A stretch of 64,000 nucleotides of DNA from JAAYJR01 sp964540755 (GCA_964540755.1 CAZIOB010000062.1:1-64000), one strand, 5' to 3'. Positions 27,166 through 36,654 are shown, numbered from the stretch's first letter. Numbers and translations: made by a program. The notes: generated by a model not told the origin, from the letters alone.

Positions 27166-28185
27166 ATGTTAGATAAAATAAAAACTTTACAGCAGGAAGT
27201 TGAAAATTTGACAGCTTCATCCCCCGGGGAAGTTGAGGAACTCAGGATAAAGTATATAAGCAAAAAAGGAATTATAAACCGTTTATTTGCAGACTTTAAA
27301 CATGTTCCGGCAGACCAGAAAAAAGAGGTCGGCAAAGCAATTAATGATCTGAAAAACCTCACAACAGAAAAAATAAATAATTTGCGTGCCTCCTTTGATA
27401 CAAAAAGTTCAGTCAAATCAGTGACAGACCTTACCAGGCCCGGGGAAGCCGCAGAACTGGGAACCCGCCATCCGCTTGCAATTGTTAAAAATAAAATAAT
27501 AAACATCTTCGGACGTCTTGGTTTTACTGTTGCCGAGGGACCGGAAATCGAAGATGACTGGCATGTATTTACTGCATTGAACTTTCCTCATGAACATCCC
27601 GCAAGGGATATGCAGGACACTTTCTTCATTGAAAAGAATCCTGATGTTTTACTGCGAACACATACATCAAGTGTCCAAATCCGCGTTATGGAGAAAACGC
27701 CTCCTCCCATAAGAGCAATTTTCCCGGGGAGAGTTTTCCGCAACGAAGCAATATCAGCCCGGTCTCATTGCATTTTTCATCAGATTGAAGGTTTATATGT
27801 TGACGAGAATGTGTCATTCGCTGATCTTAAACAAACATTGTTATATTTTGCAAAAGAACTTTTCGGAGAAGAAACCCGCATAAGATTAAGGCCATCCTAT
27901 TTTCCTTTTACAGAACCAAGTGCGGAAATGGATGTAAGCTGCTCAATATGTAATGGTAAAGGATGTAACGTATGTAAATATACCGGCTGGCTTGAAATTT
28001 TGGGATGTGGTATGGTTGATCCCAATGTACTGGATGCATGTAAAATTGATTCGGAAAAATATACGGGATTTGCATTCGGCATGGGAATAGAAAGAATTGC
28101 TATGTTAATTTACGGTATCAAGGATATACGGCATTTCTTCGAAAATGATATACGATTTTTAAGGCAATTTGCATCTGCCATATAA
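27166..28185 (+). CDS. pheS: Phenylalanine--tRNA ligase alpha subunit
   Basis: This is the catalytic subunit of PheRS, 339 aa, the normal bacterial length. The N-terminal coiled coil spans about residues 1-85. Class II motif 2 is seen at PGRVFRNEAISARSH, with HQIEGLYVDENVSF following. The cysteine-rich stretch CSICNGKGCNVCKYTGW is typical of PheS. Motif 3 reads FAFGMGIERIAMLIYG. The start at 27166 is fixed by the promoter. The beta subunit gene pheT is not adjacent, which is common in Bacteroidota. Confidence 0.97.
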   Translation: MLDKIKTLQQEVENLTASSPGEVEELRIKYISKKGIINRLFADFKHVPADQKKEVGKAINDLKNLTTEKINNLRASFDTKSSVKSVTDLTRPGEAAELGTRHPLAIVKNKIINIFGRLGFTVAEGPEIEDDWHVFTALNFPHEHPARDMQDTFFIEKNPDVLLRTHTSSVQIRVMEKTPPPIRAIFPGRVFRNEAISARSHCIFHQIEGLYVDENVSFADLKQTLLYFAKELFGEETRIRLRPSYFPFTEPSAEMDVSCSICNGKGCNVCKYTGWLEILGCGMVDPNVLDACKIDSEKYTGFAFGMGIERIAMLIYGIKDIRHFFENDIRFLRQFASAI

Positions 28186-28351
28186 TAGCTCACCCCTTCC
28201 CGAAAATCAGAAAAGATAATATATTCAGCAAATTCCTGATGAGCCATAAATAACATTTCTATCTCCCTTATATGCTTTTTGCTCACTATGAGTAATACTA
28301 AAAATAATACCAATTCCACCATTTAACCTTATTAATTCATTAATAGTAATT

Positions 28352-28372
28352 TAACAGAAATGATTTCTGTTA
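28352..28372. promoter_or_regulatory. 21-bp perfect palindrome, candidate operator
   Basis: Arms TAACAGAAAT and ATTTCTGTTA flank a single G. It ends 20 bp before the -7 element at 28393, so it overlaps the expected -33 region. Confidence 0.45.
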
Positions 28373-28392
28373 TGGTTTAACATTTTTAGAAA

Positions 28393-28400
28393 TATATTTG
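28393..28400 (+). promoter_or_regulatory. -7 element of the 55-aa membrane protein gene
   Basis: TATATTTG, 133 nt before the ATG at 28534, giving a long leader. Confidence 0.4.
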
Positions 28401-28533
28401 CACTACAGAAAACGAAAGAAACAATTTTAACCTCTTATGCCAAAAATAATCCACCACTGAAATTATTTGAAAGCATGTCAGCCTCTTTACCAAAGGAGAA
28501 TAACATTATGGCAGAAAACAAAAACAGAAAACA

Positions 28534-28701
28534 ATGGAAACAGAAAGAAATCATAATCAAATTATTATCAGAACAAGTACCAAAGACGAAAAACAAAAAA
28601 TCCCTGTAAATATACTTTTATCTCTCGCAGCGGGAGCAATTGCAGGAGTAATGATCATTTTTGTCCTCTTTTGGGGTTTAAAAATACTTTTCGGGCTTTG
28701 A
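28534..28701 (+). CDS. Small single-pass membrane protein, 55 aa, unrecognised
   Basis: The frame begins METERNHNQIIIRTSTKDEK and is followed by a hydrophobic segment near residues 25-48 rich in Ala, Gly, Ile and Phe. It ends with a short basic-hydrophobic tail (LKILFGL) before TGA. A charged, polar cytoplasmic-type N-terminus plus one helix is a normal small-protein layout. A -7 element and a palindromic operator candidate precede it. It is not recognised as any family. The reverse-strand aldo/keto reductase gene ends 44 bp away. Confidence 0.5.
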   Translation: METERNHNQIIIRTSTKDEKQKIPVNILLSLAAGAIAGVMIIFVLFWGLKILFGL

Positions 28702-28745
28702 TCTGATTAAATTGATAACATTAGTACGGGAAAAATTTCCCAATA

Positions 28746-29732
28746 CTATTCATTCACTATAGCATCAATTTTGTCGAGCTCCTCCCGGGTAAATGAACGA
28801 TTTTGCAACATCTCAATATTGGCCTCAATTTGTTTTGGAGAGCTTGCACCGACAAGGACCGAGGTAATACGCCTGTCTTTGAGAACCCATGCCAGCGCCA
28901 TCTGAGCCAGGGACTGTCCTCTTTCAAGGGCCATCTCGTTAAGTCTAAAAATTATATCAGAAGCCGAATCCACGTCGTTCTTTTTAAGAAATATTTCTCT
29001 TGCAGCACGCGATCCCACCGGTATTCCTTTAAGATACCTGTCTGTTAACAATCCCTGCGCAAGAGGAGAAAATGCCATACAACCAATACCTTCTTCTTCC
29101 AATACATCGAGCAGTTCGTCTTCCACCCACCTTTCAAGAATTGAATATCTGGGCTGGTGAATAAGACAGGGAGTGCCCAGTTCCTTTAGTATGCGTGAAG
29201 CTTCCCTGGTCATGCCGGCAGGATAATTTGATATGCCGGCATATAATGCTTTCCCTGATCTTACAGCCTGGTCAAGGGCCATCATGGTTTCGTCAACAGG
29301 CGTATTTGTATCCGGCCGGTGAGAATAAAAAATATCAACGTAATCAAGTCCCATGCGTTTCAGACTCTGATCAAGACTGGCAAGTATGTATTTCCGGCTT
29401 CCCCATTCACCATAAGGCCCCGGCCACATCTCATATCCTGCTTTGGTTGATATTATAAGCTCGTCACGGTAAGGCATGAAATCCTGTTTCAATATCTTCC
29501 CGAAATTCTCTTCAGCCGATCCCGGTGGCGGGCCGTAATTATTGGCGAGGTCAAAATGCGTAATACCCAGATCAAACGCTTTACGCAACATAGCCCGGCC
29601 ATTTTCAAAAATGTCGATGCCTCCAAAATTATGCCATAATCCCAGGCAAACTGCAGGAAGTTGAAGTCCCCATCTGCCACAACGGTTATAAACCATTTCA
29701 TTATAGCGACTATCTTTTGGAATATAATTCAT
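28746..29732 (-). CDS. Aldo/keto reductase, YghZ/GpR-like
   Basis: This 328-aa NADPH-dependent TIM-barrel oxidoreductase carries the AKR tetrad positions: Asp and Tyr in FDLANNYGPPPGSAEE, Lys in IISTKAGYEMWPGPYG, and His in FYSHRPD. The long WPGPYGEWGSRKY loop is typical of the AKR14 group that reduces L-glyceraldehyde-3-phosphate and methylglyoxal-like aldehydes. The C-terminal cofactor loop reads VLVGASSPKQIEANI. It closes a minus-strand cluster of sugar enzymes. The in vivo substrate is uncertain. Confidence 0.9.
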   Translation of the reverse strand: MNYIPKDSRYNEMVYNRCGRWGLQLPAVCLGLWHNFGGIDIFENGRAMLRKAFDLGITHFDLANNYGPPPGSAEENFGKILKQDFMPYRDELIISTKAGYEMWPGPYGEWGSRKYILASLDQSLKRMGLDYVDIFYSHRPDTNTPVDETMMALDQAVRSGKALYAGISNYPAGMTREASRILKELGTPCLIHQPRYSILERWVEDELLDVLEEEGIGCMAFSPLAQGLLTDRYLKGIPVGSRAAREIFLKKNDVDSASDIIFRLNEMALERGQSLAQMALAWVLKDRRITSVLVGASSPKQIEANIEMLQNRSFTREELDKIDAIVNE

Positions 29733-29828
29733 GATATTACCAGTTTAATTGAATTAAAATCGGAATATTACTCTCTACAAAATAATTTTGTTATAAAAAC
29801 AAATATTTATTTGCCCTGCCGCTGATTA

Positions 29829-30524
29829 TTAATACATCTCTGCATGTATTGAATTATAATATATAGTGGTTTTTCCTTCAAATCCTGAATCGGTACCGAC
29901 AATAATCCAGAGAATGCCGGTCGAATCGGTGGATATATTAAAAGGCAATCCGTTTGATACAGTTTTAAGTACATAAATATCCTCATCGGTGTCATTGGAA
30001 AAATCACCAATCACAAGCATATCATCACCACCCGAACTTTGATTGGATTTATCTATATTCATTCTGTAATAATCATCATTGTCAACTATTTTCTCCGGTT
30101 CTGTCCGGGTTGCTCCTGCTTTAATATACACTGATTCTCCCGGGCTACCCCCGATACCGGCAAGTCCGTCTGGCACATCTGATGCAAATTCAACGTTGAA
30201 AGTAATATTATAAGAGGTATTTGGCTGTAATCCTGTTACTTCTTTTTTTAAGAACATAAAAAGATCGTCACTCAAATTGCTTCCGGATAATTTTAATGCC
30301 CCCTCTGTTTGGTCAAGCGGCTCCGGAAGAGTATCATAACTAAATTGCAATTCAAAGCTTTCTTCTTCCCCAACAGGGTAATCGGCAAAATCCCCGGTCC
30401 ATCCCTCAGCATCTTCCTCAAAATCCCATTGTAGTTCAACAGGATTCACATCTCCCCTGTCATTATTTTTACAGGAAAAAAGAATAAGCAACACTCCACC
30501 TATTATTATTATCTTCCTCATCAT
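29829..30524 (-). CDS. Surface or periplasmic lipoprotein of unknown function
   Basis: This 231-aa protein starts at 30524 with a lipoprotein signal KIIIIGGVLLILFSC. The open frame extends further to 30704, but that part has no signal or coding character. The mature part has one beta-rich domain with WDFEEDAEGWTGDFADYPVG and NITFNVEFASDVPDG, reminiscent of carbohydrate-binding or jelly-roll modules. No catalytic motif is visible. It sits between the aldo/keto reductase and the sugar isomerase-like gene, so a carbohydrate-related role is plausible. Confidence 0.7.
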   Translation of the reverse strand: MMRKIIIIGGVLLILFSCKNNDRGDVNPVELQWDFEEDAEGWTGDFADYPVGEEESFELQFSYDTLPEPLDQTEGALKLSGSNLSDDLFMFLKKEVTGLQPNTSYNITFNVEFASDVPDGLAGIGGSPGESVYIKAGATRTEPEKIVDNDDYYRMNIDKSNQSSGGDDMLVIGDFSNDTDEDIYVLKTVSNGLPFNISTDSTGILWIIVGTDSGFEGKTTIYYNSIHAEMY

Positions 30525-30721
30525 TTGCAAATTTTCTGCTATCCGAATACCGATACTCACGCCTCTGCCGGTCTTAATAGACATATTGCCCTGATAGCAG
30601 GACCCTGCAGTATTAGCAGCAATTCCTATATGAGTAGATTTAATTTTTTTTCCGATTTTTCTCAGTGGCAGCCAGCTGCTGTTTACCGGGTTCACTGACA
30701 ACAAGGAAAATTTTAATTTTC

Positions 30722-31717
30722 TTACTCTTTCTGCATAGCTTTATCAAAAGCCACAGCCGAGGGGGCAAAATCTATCCTCCTTACAAATTCACATGCCTCA
30801 GTAGCGCCGGCCTCACGGTCCATTCCGCTGTCTTCCCATTCAACAGACAAGGGTCCTGTATATCCAATGTCATTCAAAGCGCGGATAATATTCTCAAAAT
30901 TAACTTTACCACGGCCCAAACTCCGGAAATTCCAGTACCTCCGGTTATCGCCAAATTCGGAATGGCCCCCGAAAACCCCAATGCTCTCAGGTTTGTCACT
31001 CCAATAGGCATCTTTCATATGAACATGGAAGATACGGTCGGCAAATTCATAAATAAAACGGATATAATCGACATGCTGATAACTAAAATGGCTGGGATCG
31101 AAATTAAAACCAAAAGCCGGATGGTTGTCCAGCGCTTTAAGCGTAAGATAAGCGCTATGAATATCGAAAGCTATTTCTGTAGGATGGGCTTCCAGTGCAA
31201 ATTTAACTCCCATTTTCTGGTACTCTTCCAGGATCGGGAGCCAGCGCTTTGCAAAATCCTTATAACCTTCTTCAATCATGCTGGAAGGTGTTGGAGGAAA
31301 CGGGTATAGCATGTTCCATACAGGACTCCCGGTAAAACCTACAACAGTATCAAGTCCCAGCATTTTGGCCACCTTACCTGTTTTGATCATTTCTTCAGCT
31401 GCCCGCTGACGCACACCCTCAGGATCACCATCTCCCCATATATAACCGGGTAACACACCCTTATGACGATCATCAATAGGATCAGAAACACACTGTCCAA
31501 CAAGATGGCTGGAAATAACAAACAGTTTAAGATCATACCTTTTAAGAAGTGCTTTCCTTTCATCACAATAAGCCTGGTCAGCTTTGTCAATCTCCATATG
31601 GTCACCCCATGTGCAGAGTTCGAGACCATCATAGCCGAATTGTTTTGCTTTTTGACACATCTTTTCAATGGGAAGATCGGCCCATTGTCCGGTAAAAATT
31701 GTTACTGGTCTGGACAT
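30722..31717 (-). CDS. Sugar phosphate isomerase/epimerase (AP-endonuclease-2-type TIM barrel)
   Basis: This 331-aa TIM barrel belongs to the xylose-isomerase-like group. Probable metal ligands are Glu in FALEAHPTEI, Asp in FNFDPSHFSYQ, His in IFHVHMKDAYW and Glu in LSVEWEDSGMD. Enzymes of this group isomerise or epimerise sugars, inosose or 3-keto-sugars. It lies 26 bp downstream of a Gfo/Idh/MocA dehydrogenase on the same strand. That pairing commonly performs oxidation plus isomerisation steps in catabolism of inositol-like or keto-sugars. Confidence 0.87.
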   Translation of the reverse strand: MSRPVTIFTGQWADLPIEKMCQKAKQFGYDGLELCTWGDHMEIDKADQAYCDERKALLKRYDLKLFVISSHLVGQCVSDPIDDRHKGVLPGYIWGDGDPEGVRQRAAEEMIKTGKVAKMLGLDTVVGFTGSPVWNMLYPFPPTPSSMIEEGYKDFAKRWLPILEEYQKMGVKFALEAHPTEIAFDIHSAYLTLKALDNHPAFGFNFDPSHFSYQHVDYIRFIYEFADRIFHVHMKDAYWSDKPESIGVFGGHSEFGDNRRYWNFRSLGRGKVNFENIIRALNDIGYTGPLSVEWEDSGMDREAGATEACEFVRRIDFAPSAVAFDKAMQKE

Positions 31718-31743
31718 AATATTTAATTTTAAATTTTAAAAAT

Positions 31744-32904
31744 CTACTCTTCGAATTTTACCCACTTAACCTCATCATCATAACCTGCTTTTATAATGGT
31801 ATCTATAAAGTGCATACCTCTTATGCCATCTTCAATTCCGGGAAAATCCAGCATTTCCGCTGTGGGCTCCCTGCCATCCATTTTTGCCATTAATGTCATT
31901 GCAAAATTACGGTAGATATTTGCAAAAGCTTCAAGGTAGCCTTCAGGATGGCCACCGGGAGTGCGAGTATTATGAGCTGCAATGTCGCTGTTCAGGCTTG
32001 TCCCGGTACGCATAATCTGGGCCGGTTTATCCAACCACCTAACAATCAATGTATTAGGTTCATGCTGAAACCATTCTATCCCTCCTTTTTCGCCATATAC
32101 CCGTATTTTTAAGGCATTTTCCTCCCCCGCGGCTACCTGGGAAGCCATTAGCACTCCCCTGGCGCCATTATCGAATCGAAGCAATGCTGCTCCGTCATCA
32201 TCGAGCAAACGGCCAGGTACAAAAATTTTAAGATCCCCGCACAACTCTGTAACCTTTAATCCGGTGATATATTCAGCCAGATGATGTGCATGGGTCCCTA
32301 TATCCCCCATGCATCCTGCTTTCCCCGAACGCTTGGGGTCAGTCCGCCAGGAGGCCTGGGCATTCCCTGCTTCTTCTACCTTTTCTGAAAGCCAGCCCTG
32401 GGGGTACTCAACATATACCTTCCGGATTGCGCCAAATTCACCATCAGATATCATTTTCTTTGCATGCTTAACAGCCGGATAACCCGAATAAGTATGTGTT
32501 AATGCCAATGTCAGTCCGGTTTGTTCAAGTTTCTCCTTTAATTTAAGAGCTTCATCAAGACTGAAAGTAATTGGTTTGTCAATCACAACGTTAAATCCAT
32601 TCTCCAGCGCCATCATTGCCGGACCGAAATGAACGAAATTGGGCGTTACGATCGAAACAAAATCCATACGTTCTCCTTCTTCAAGAAGTGCTTCTTTTTC
32701 AAACATCTCCTGATAAGTTTCATATACCCGGCTTTCCGGCAGATAATAAAGTTTCCCTGATAATTTTGAAATTTCAGGATTCACACTAAAACAGCCGCAA
32801 ACCAGTTCAATCTGGTTATCCATAAATGCGGCCAAACGGTGGATCGCACCTATAAATGCATCGGTTCCTCCACCAACCATTCCCATTCGAAGTTTTCTAT
32901 TCAT
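31744..32904 (-). CDS. Gfo/Idh/MocA family NAD(P)-dependent dehydrogenase
   Basis: This 386-aa oxidoreductase has an N-terminal Rossmann fold (MGMVGGGTDAFIGAIHR) and the family strand ending in FNVVIDKPITFS, the equivalent of the EKP motif. The catalytic C-terminal half includes GDIGTHAHHLAEYITG with the His that normally follows the GxH pattern. It has no export signal, so it is cytoplasmic. It leads the likely operon with the TIM-barrel isomerase. Substrate is probably a cyclic polyol or sugar but cannot be fixed. Confidence 0.9.
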   Translation of the reverse strand: MNRKLRMGMVGGGTDAFIGAIHRLAAFMDNQIELVCGCFSVNPEISKLSGKLYYLPESRVYETYQEMFEKEALLEEGERMDFVSIVTPNFVHFGPAMMALENGFNVVIDKPITFSLDEALKLKEKLEQTGLTLALTHTYSGYPAVKHAKKMISDGEFGAIRKVYVEYPQGWLSEKVEEAGNAQASWRTDPKRSGKAGCMGDIGTHAHHLAEYITGLKVTELCGDLKIFVPGRLLDDDGAALLRFDNGARGVLMASQVAAGEENALKIRVYGEKGGIEWFQHEPNTLIVRWLDKPAQIMRTGTSLNSDIAAHNTRTPGGHPEGYLEAFANIYRNFAMTLMAKMDGREPTAEMLDFPGIEDGIRGMHFIDTIIKAGYDDEVKWVKFEE

Positions 32905-33062
32905 AATAATATATTTTGTTTTGATTCAGAAAATTTATGCTTTAAAATTACAACTCTTTTGTAAGGAAGCAAAAACTTATGCAAAAGAACAGCATAAAAC
33001 TTTGATGGATTTTAGTAACATTTTACTAATTTAGACCAAAAAAATAAAAAATATATTAAAAA

Positions 33063-33986
33063 ATGAAACGAAGAAATTTTATTAAAAATGCTGCGGCCAG
33101 CTCTATTGCAGTGACCGGAATTGGCAGTGCTTTTGGCGTGGGTGCTTTGGAGACGGTTGCTCCGAACGAAACTAAATTCAAATTAAAGTATGCTCCTCAT
33201 TTCGGTATGTTCGCAAACAGCGCCGGAAAGGATTTAATCGATCAGATAAAATTTATGGCTGATCAGGGTTTTACTGCTTTTGAGGATAACGGGATGATGA
33301 ATAGAGACAAAAAGATGCAGTCGAAAATTGGTAAAACACTTGCCAGGCTTAATATGACAATGGGAGTTTTTGTGATTGACAAAGGTGGAAATATAGCGAA
33401 TACCCTGGCTGCCGGGAAACCCGAATTTATCGATATATTTTTGGATGGCTGCCGAAGGGCGGTTGATGTTGCCAAACGTACAAATGCCAAATGGATGACT
33501 GTAGTTCCGGGTGGTTTTGAACGCAAACTACCCACAGGAATTCAGGACGCAAATGTTATTGAAGCCCTGCGGCGGGGAGCGGAGATTTTAGAACCGCATG
33601 GCCTGGTAATGGTACTTGAACCTCTTTCTGATTCTCCTGATCTCTATTTGCGTACCTCAGAACAAACCTATATGATCTGCAAGGCAGTGAATAGTCCGGC
33701 CTGTAAAATTTTGTACGATATTTACCACATGCAGAAAAATGAGGGTAATCTGATTAATAATATTGAGCTCACCTGGGATGAAATTTCTTACTTCCAGATT
33801 GGGGATAATCCCGGAAGAAAAGAACCTACTACCGGAGAGATTAATTATAAAAATGTGTTCAAATATATTTACAACAAAGGATATAAAGGGGTCATGGGCA
33901 TGGAGCATGGAAATTCAATGAAGGGGATTGAAGGAGAAAAAGCCCTTATTAAAGCTTACAGGGAAGTTGACTCATTCGAAATATAA
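33063..33986 (+). CDS. Tat-exported TIM-barrel protein (hydroxypyruvate isomerase-like)
   Basis: This 307-aa protein starts MKRRNFIKNAAASSIAVTG, a twin-arginine leader, so export in folded form is likely. The mature barrel resembles Hyi/IolE-type isomerases. Candidate metal ligands are Glu in MVLEPLSDSPDL, Asp in ILYDIYHMQKNEG, and Glu in GVMGMEHGNS. It is divergent from the Gfo/Idh dehydrogenase. Periplasmic TIM-barrel and Gfo/Idh proteins of this sort are frequent in Bacteroidota glycan loci. Activity here is unproven. Confidence 0.85.
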   Translation: MKRRNFIKNAAASSIAVTGIGSAFGVGALETVAPNETKFKLKYAPHFGMFANSAGKDLIDQIKFMADQGFTAFEDNGMMNRDKKMQSKIGKTLARLNMTMGVFVIDKGGNIANTLAAGKPEFIDIFLDGCRRAVDVAKRTNAKWMTVVPGGFERKLPTGIQDANVIEALRRGAEILEPHGLVMVLEPLSDSPDLYLRTSEQTYMICKAVNSPACKILYDIYHMQKNEGNLINNIELTWDEISYFQIGDNPGRKEPTTGEINYKNVFKYIYNKGYKGVMGMEHGNSMKGIEGEKALIKAYREVDSFEI

Positions 33987-34087
33987 TCAGATCAGAAAAT
34001 TATTTAATAGCAGGACCGCCTGCACAATTCTTTTCATTTGGTGAGCATCTGTTAAAAATTCCAGGCAGGGCAAAAAAACTATTTGAA

Positions 34088-36592
34088 ATGGATACAGCCT
34101 ATCCTTTAATAACTATTTCTTTTATAATATTTACCGGTTATTTTATTACCTGGCTTTTCTCAGTGTGGAAAATTTTTCCACACAAAGATCATCTTAAATT
34201 CTGGAATTATATATTACTCATCACTTTCCTGATTTCCGGGATAATCGGTCTTATCAGCGTTGTAAAAATTAACTACAAGCTTGACATCCCGGGATATGAA
34301 CAACTTCTCAGATGGCATGTAAATTTTGGTATAGCAATGGCTCTCATCTCATTTTTTCACCTTTTTACAAATTTTTCTTATTACTTTCCGCGGTTAAAAA
34401 TTCATAAATATAAATATTCAAAAAAAATTTATTCTGAAACAGTCGTCGGGACTCCTGTTAAATTCCGGTCTCTTTTTCTTCTGTTGGGAGCTGTAGCTAT
34501 AATAAACCAGGTCGTTTTTATCCGAGAGTTCATTAGTGTTTTATCAGGCAACGAACTGATAATGGGCATTGTTATGGCAAACTGGATGATATTAACCGGA
34601 TGGGGTGCATTTACAGGGAGAAAAAATGTTTCTAAAGCTTTCAGCATTAGCAGAGGAGTGACTATGCTCTCTTTCCTCGCCATTATACCTGCCTTTATGA
34701 CCGGCCTTTTATACTGGCTGAAATATTTACTGTTTCCGCCCGGTACTGTAGCAGGAATTGCTATTACAATGGCAGGAGCATTCCTTCTGCTATTTCCCGT
34801 TTGTTTTGTCTCCGGTTATCTGTTTACAGCCTTATCCTCTCTTTATTCTGAATCCCAAAATAAAAACCTGATTGGCAGATCCTATGCATTAGAATCTTTT
34901 GGCAGCCTGGCAGGAAGTTTACTTTTCAGCCTGGTTCTGGGAAAATATTTCAATTCGGTCCAGATAATCGGGTTGACTACAGCAACAGCTCTGATCACGG
35001 GTGCAGTAATACATTTTCATACTAATAAATATAAGATGGTATTATACCTGTCAGCCGGTTTGTCACTGCCAATAATAATATTTGCCACAAAACCTGACAC
35101 TCAAATAAAAAAATTATTGGTCCCTAATCAAAAAATTGTCCTTAACCACAGCACACGTTACGGGAACCTGTTAGTCACAGAACAATCCGGTCAATATAAT
35201 TTTTACGAAAATAATAACCTTCAGTTTTATACTGAGAACATGATAATGAATGAGGAAGCTGTTCATTTTGCAATGGCCCGCCATAAAAATCCTGAATACA
35301 TATTGCTGGTATCAGGGGGTATTGCTGGCATGACAGACGAGATAAAGAAATATCAGGTGAAAGAAATTACCTATCTGGAAAACAATCCTGAAATTTTCCT
35401 CCACTGGAAAAATCAGGAAGGAGAGAATTTTGAAAATGTCAATATTGTAAAATCCGACATACGGACATTTTTAAAGCGGACAGATAATATTTATGATGTT
35501 ATTATTTTTAACCTGCCGCCACCGTCAACATTAAATTATAACAGATTCTACACAAATGAATTTTTTGATATAATAAAAAAGCACTGTGACAAACAAACCA
35601 TTGTGAGCACATCTCTTCCTTCGACAGCTAATTATGCCGAGGAAAATGCTTTGGACGTCAATTCTTCACTCTGGAAAACCCTAAGAATAAATTTCAGTAA
35701 CTTATCTTTTATACAGGGAGAAAAAAATTACTTCCTGGCTTCCGGCAGTCCTATTCCCTCCAATATTACCGAATGCATTGAAAAAAAAGGTATTGAAACA
35801 GAATATGCAAACAGATATTATCTGGATGATGAACTGCTGAAGATGCGCAGCAATGATATAGTATCCCGGTTTAATCCTGACGCTGAAATAAACTATGATT
35901 TCCGCCCTTACATTTTTATTAAACAAATTTATCACTGGCTCAGTCATTTCGATACAAATTACAAATTACTAATAATAATCCCTGTGTTACTTTTTATCTT
36001 GCTCTTTATCAGGCAGAATGCATTGACGGCAGGACTATACACAGGGGGATTCACTGCGTCTTCTCTCGAAATCACTTTAATGCTTGCATATCAGATCTAT
36101 GCAGGGAGCATCTATCTTGCAACGGCATTTTTCTTTACTGCCTTTATGGGAGGCCTGGCTGCGGGAAGCTATAAAAGTTACAACCTGGTAAAGAATAATC
36201 CTGTAAAGAGCTATTACAGCTTACAATTTTTAATTGGTCTTTTTGCCCTGGTATTACCTTTGCTGATCAGGACAGCAGGTTTAATTTCAGGGTACATTTT
36301 TATAATTCAAATACTTTTCTTCCTTCTGGTCTTTATACTTGCTTTTGGCATAGGCTCAGAATTTAACCTGGCATCAAAATTGCAAAGAAAAGCATATAAT
36401 GAAACATCAGGTATCAATTACAGCGTTGATCTGGCGGGCTCAGCTTTCGGGGCTTATCTGACAGCAATTTTTTTAATTCCTGTAACAGGGTTATTTTATA
36501 CTTGTTTAATTATCTGTGCTTTAAATTTAATAAGCGGACTAACAGCATTTTTCTCAAGGAGAAAACCGGTTTTTATGACGAATATGATTTAA
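34088..36592 (+). CDS. Multi-pass membrane protein with spermidine-synthase-like domain and heme-b-like N-terminus
   Basis: This 834-aa protein has three parts. Residues 1-104 hold three helices; the third carries His77 and His91 spaced by 14, ending HLFTNFSYYF, a layout like DUF4405-type cytochrome b. Residues about 125-345 are a membrane block beginning AIINQVVFIREF. Residues about 355-620 resemble an aminopropyltransferase Rossmann domain: LVSGGIAGMTDEIKKY replaces the canonical GGGDG motif, then VKSDIRTFL. The C-terminus has further helices. It is upstream of a radical SAM gene on the same strand. Enzymatic activity is uncertain because the polyamine-synthase motif is altered. Confidence 0.75.
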   Translation: MDTAYPLITISFIIFTGYFITWLFSVWKIFPHKDHLKFWNYILLITFLISGIIGLISVVKINYKLDIPGYEQLLRWHVNFGIAMALISFFHLFTNFSYYFPRLKIHKYKYSKKIYSETVVGTPVKFRSLFLLLGAVAIINQVVFIREFISVLSGNELIMGIVMANWMILTGWGAFTGRKNVSKAFSISRGVTMLSFLAIIPAFMTGLLYWLKYLLFPPGTVAGIAITMAGAFLLLFPVCFVSGYLFTALSSLYSESQNKNLIGRSYALESFGSLAGSLLFSLVLGKYFNSVQIIGLTTATALITGAVIHFHTNKYKMVLYLSAGLSLPIIIFATKPDTQIKKLLVPNQKIVLNHSTRYGNLLVTEQSGQYNFYENNNLQFYTENMIMNEEAVHFAMARHKNPEYILLVSGGIAGMTDEIKKYQVKEITYLENNPEIFLHWKNQEGENFENVNIVKSDIRTFLKRTDNIYDVIIFNLPPPSTLNYNRFYTNEFFDIIKKHCDKQTIVSTSLPSTANYAEENALDVNSSLWKTLRINFSNLSFIQGEKNYFLASGSPIPSNITECIEKKGIETEYANRYYLDDELLKMRSNDIVSRFNPDAEINYDFRPYIFIKQIYHWLSHFDTNYKLLIIIPVLLFILLFIRQNALTAGLYTGGFTASSLEITLMLAYQIYAGSIYLATAFFFTAFMGGLAAGSYKSYNLVKNNPVKSYYSLQFLIGLFALVLPLLIRTAGLISGYIFIIQILFFLLVFILAFGIGSEFNLASKLQRKAYNETSGINYSVDLAGSAFGAYLTAIFLIPVTGLFYTCLIICALNLISGLTAFFSRRKPVFMTNMI

Positions 36593-36654
36593 TTTAAATT
36601 TTACGTTAGAACCCTGCGGTTTTATGTGATCAGAGATTTATAAATATTAAACAG

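Larger units (their letters stand above)
28186..28533. other. 348-bp intergenic region after pheS
   Basis: No terminator with a U-tract is evident after pheS. The region is AT-rich and holds a 21-bp palindrome (28352-28372) and a -7 element (28393-28400) ahead of the 55-codon ORF. A 33-codon ATG frame at 28509 overlaps that ORF and shows no recognisable features. Confidence 0.5.

Noticed and set aside
28509..28610. A 33-codon ATG frame after pheS
   Set aside because: It is Lys/Asn-rich and ends early. The overlapping 55-codon frame has a clear membrane segment and is the better candidate.
32905..33062. A further copy of the 49-bp repeat near AAAACTTATGC at 32963
   Set aside because: Only about 11 bases match and the rest of the element is missing.
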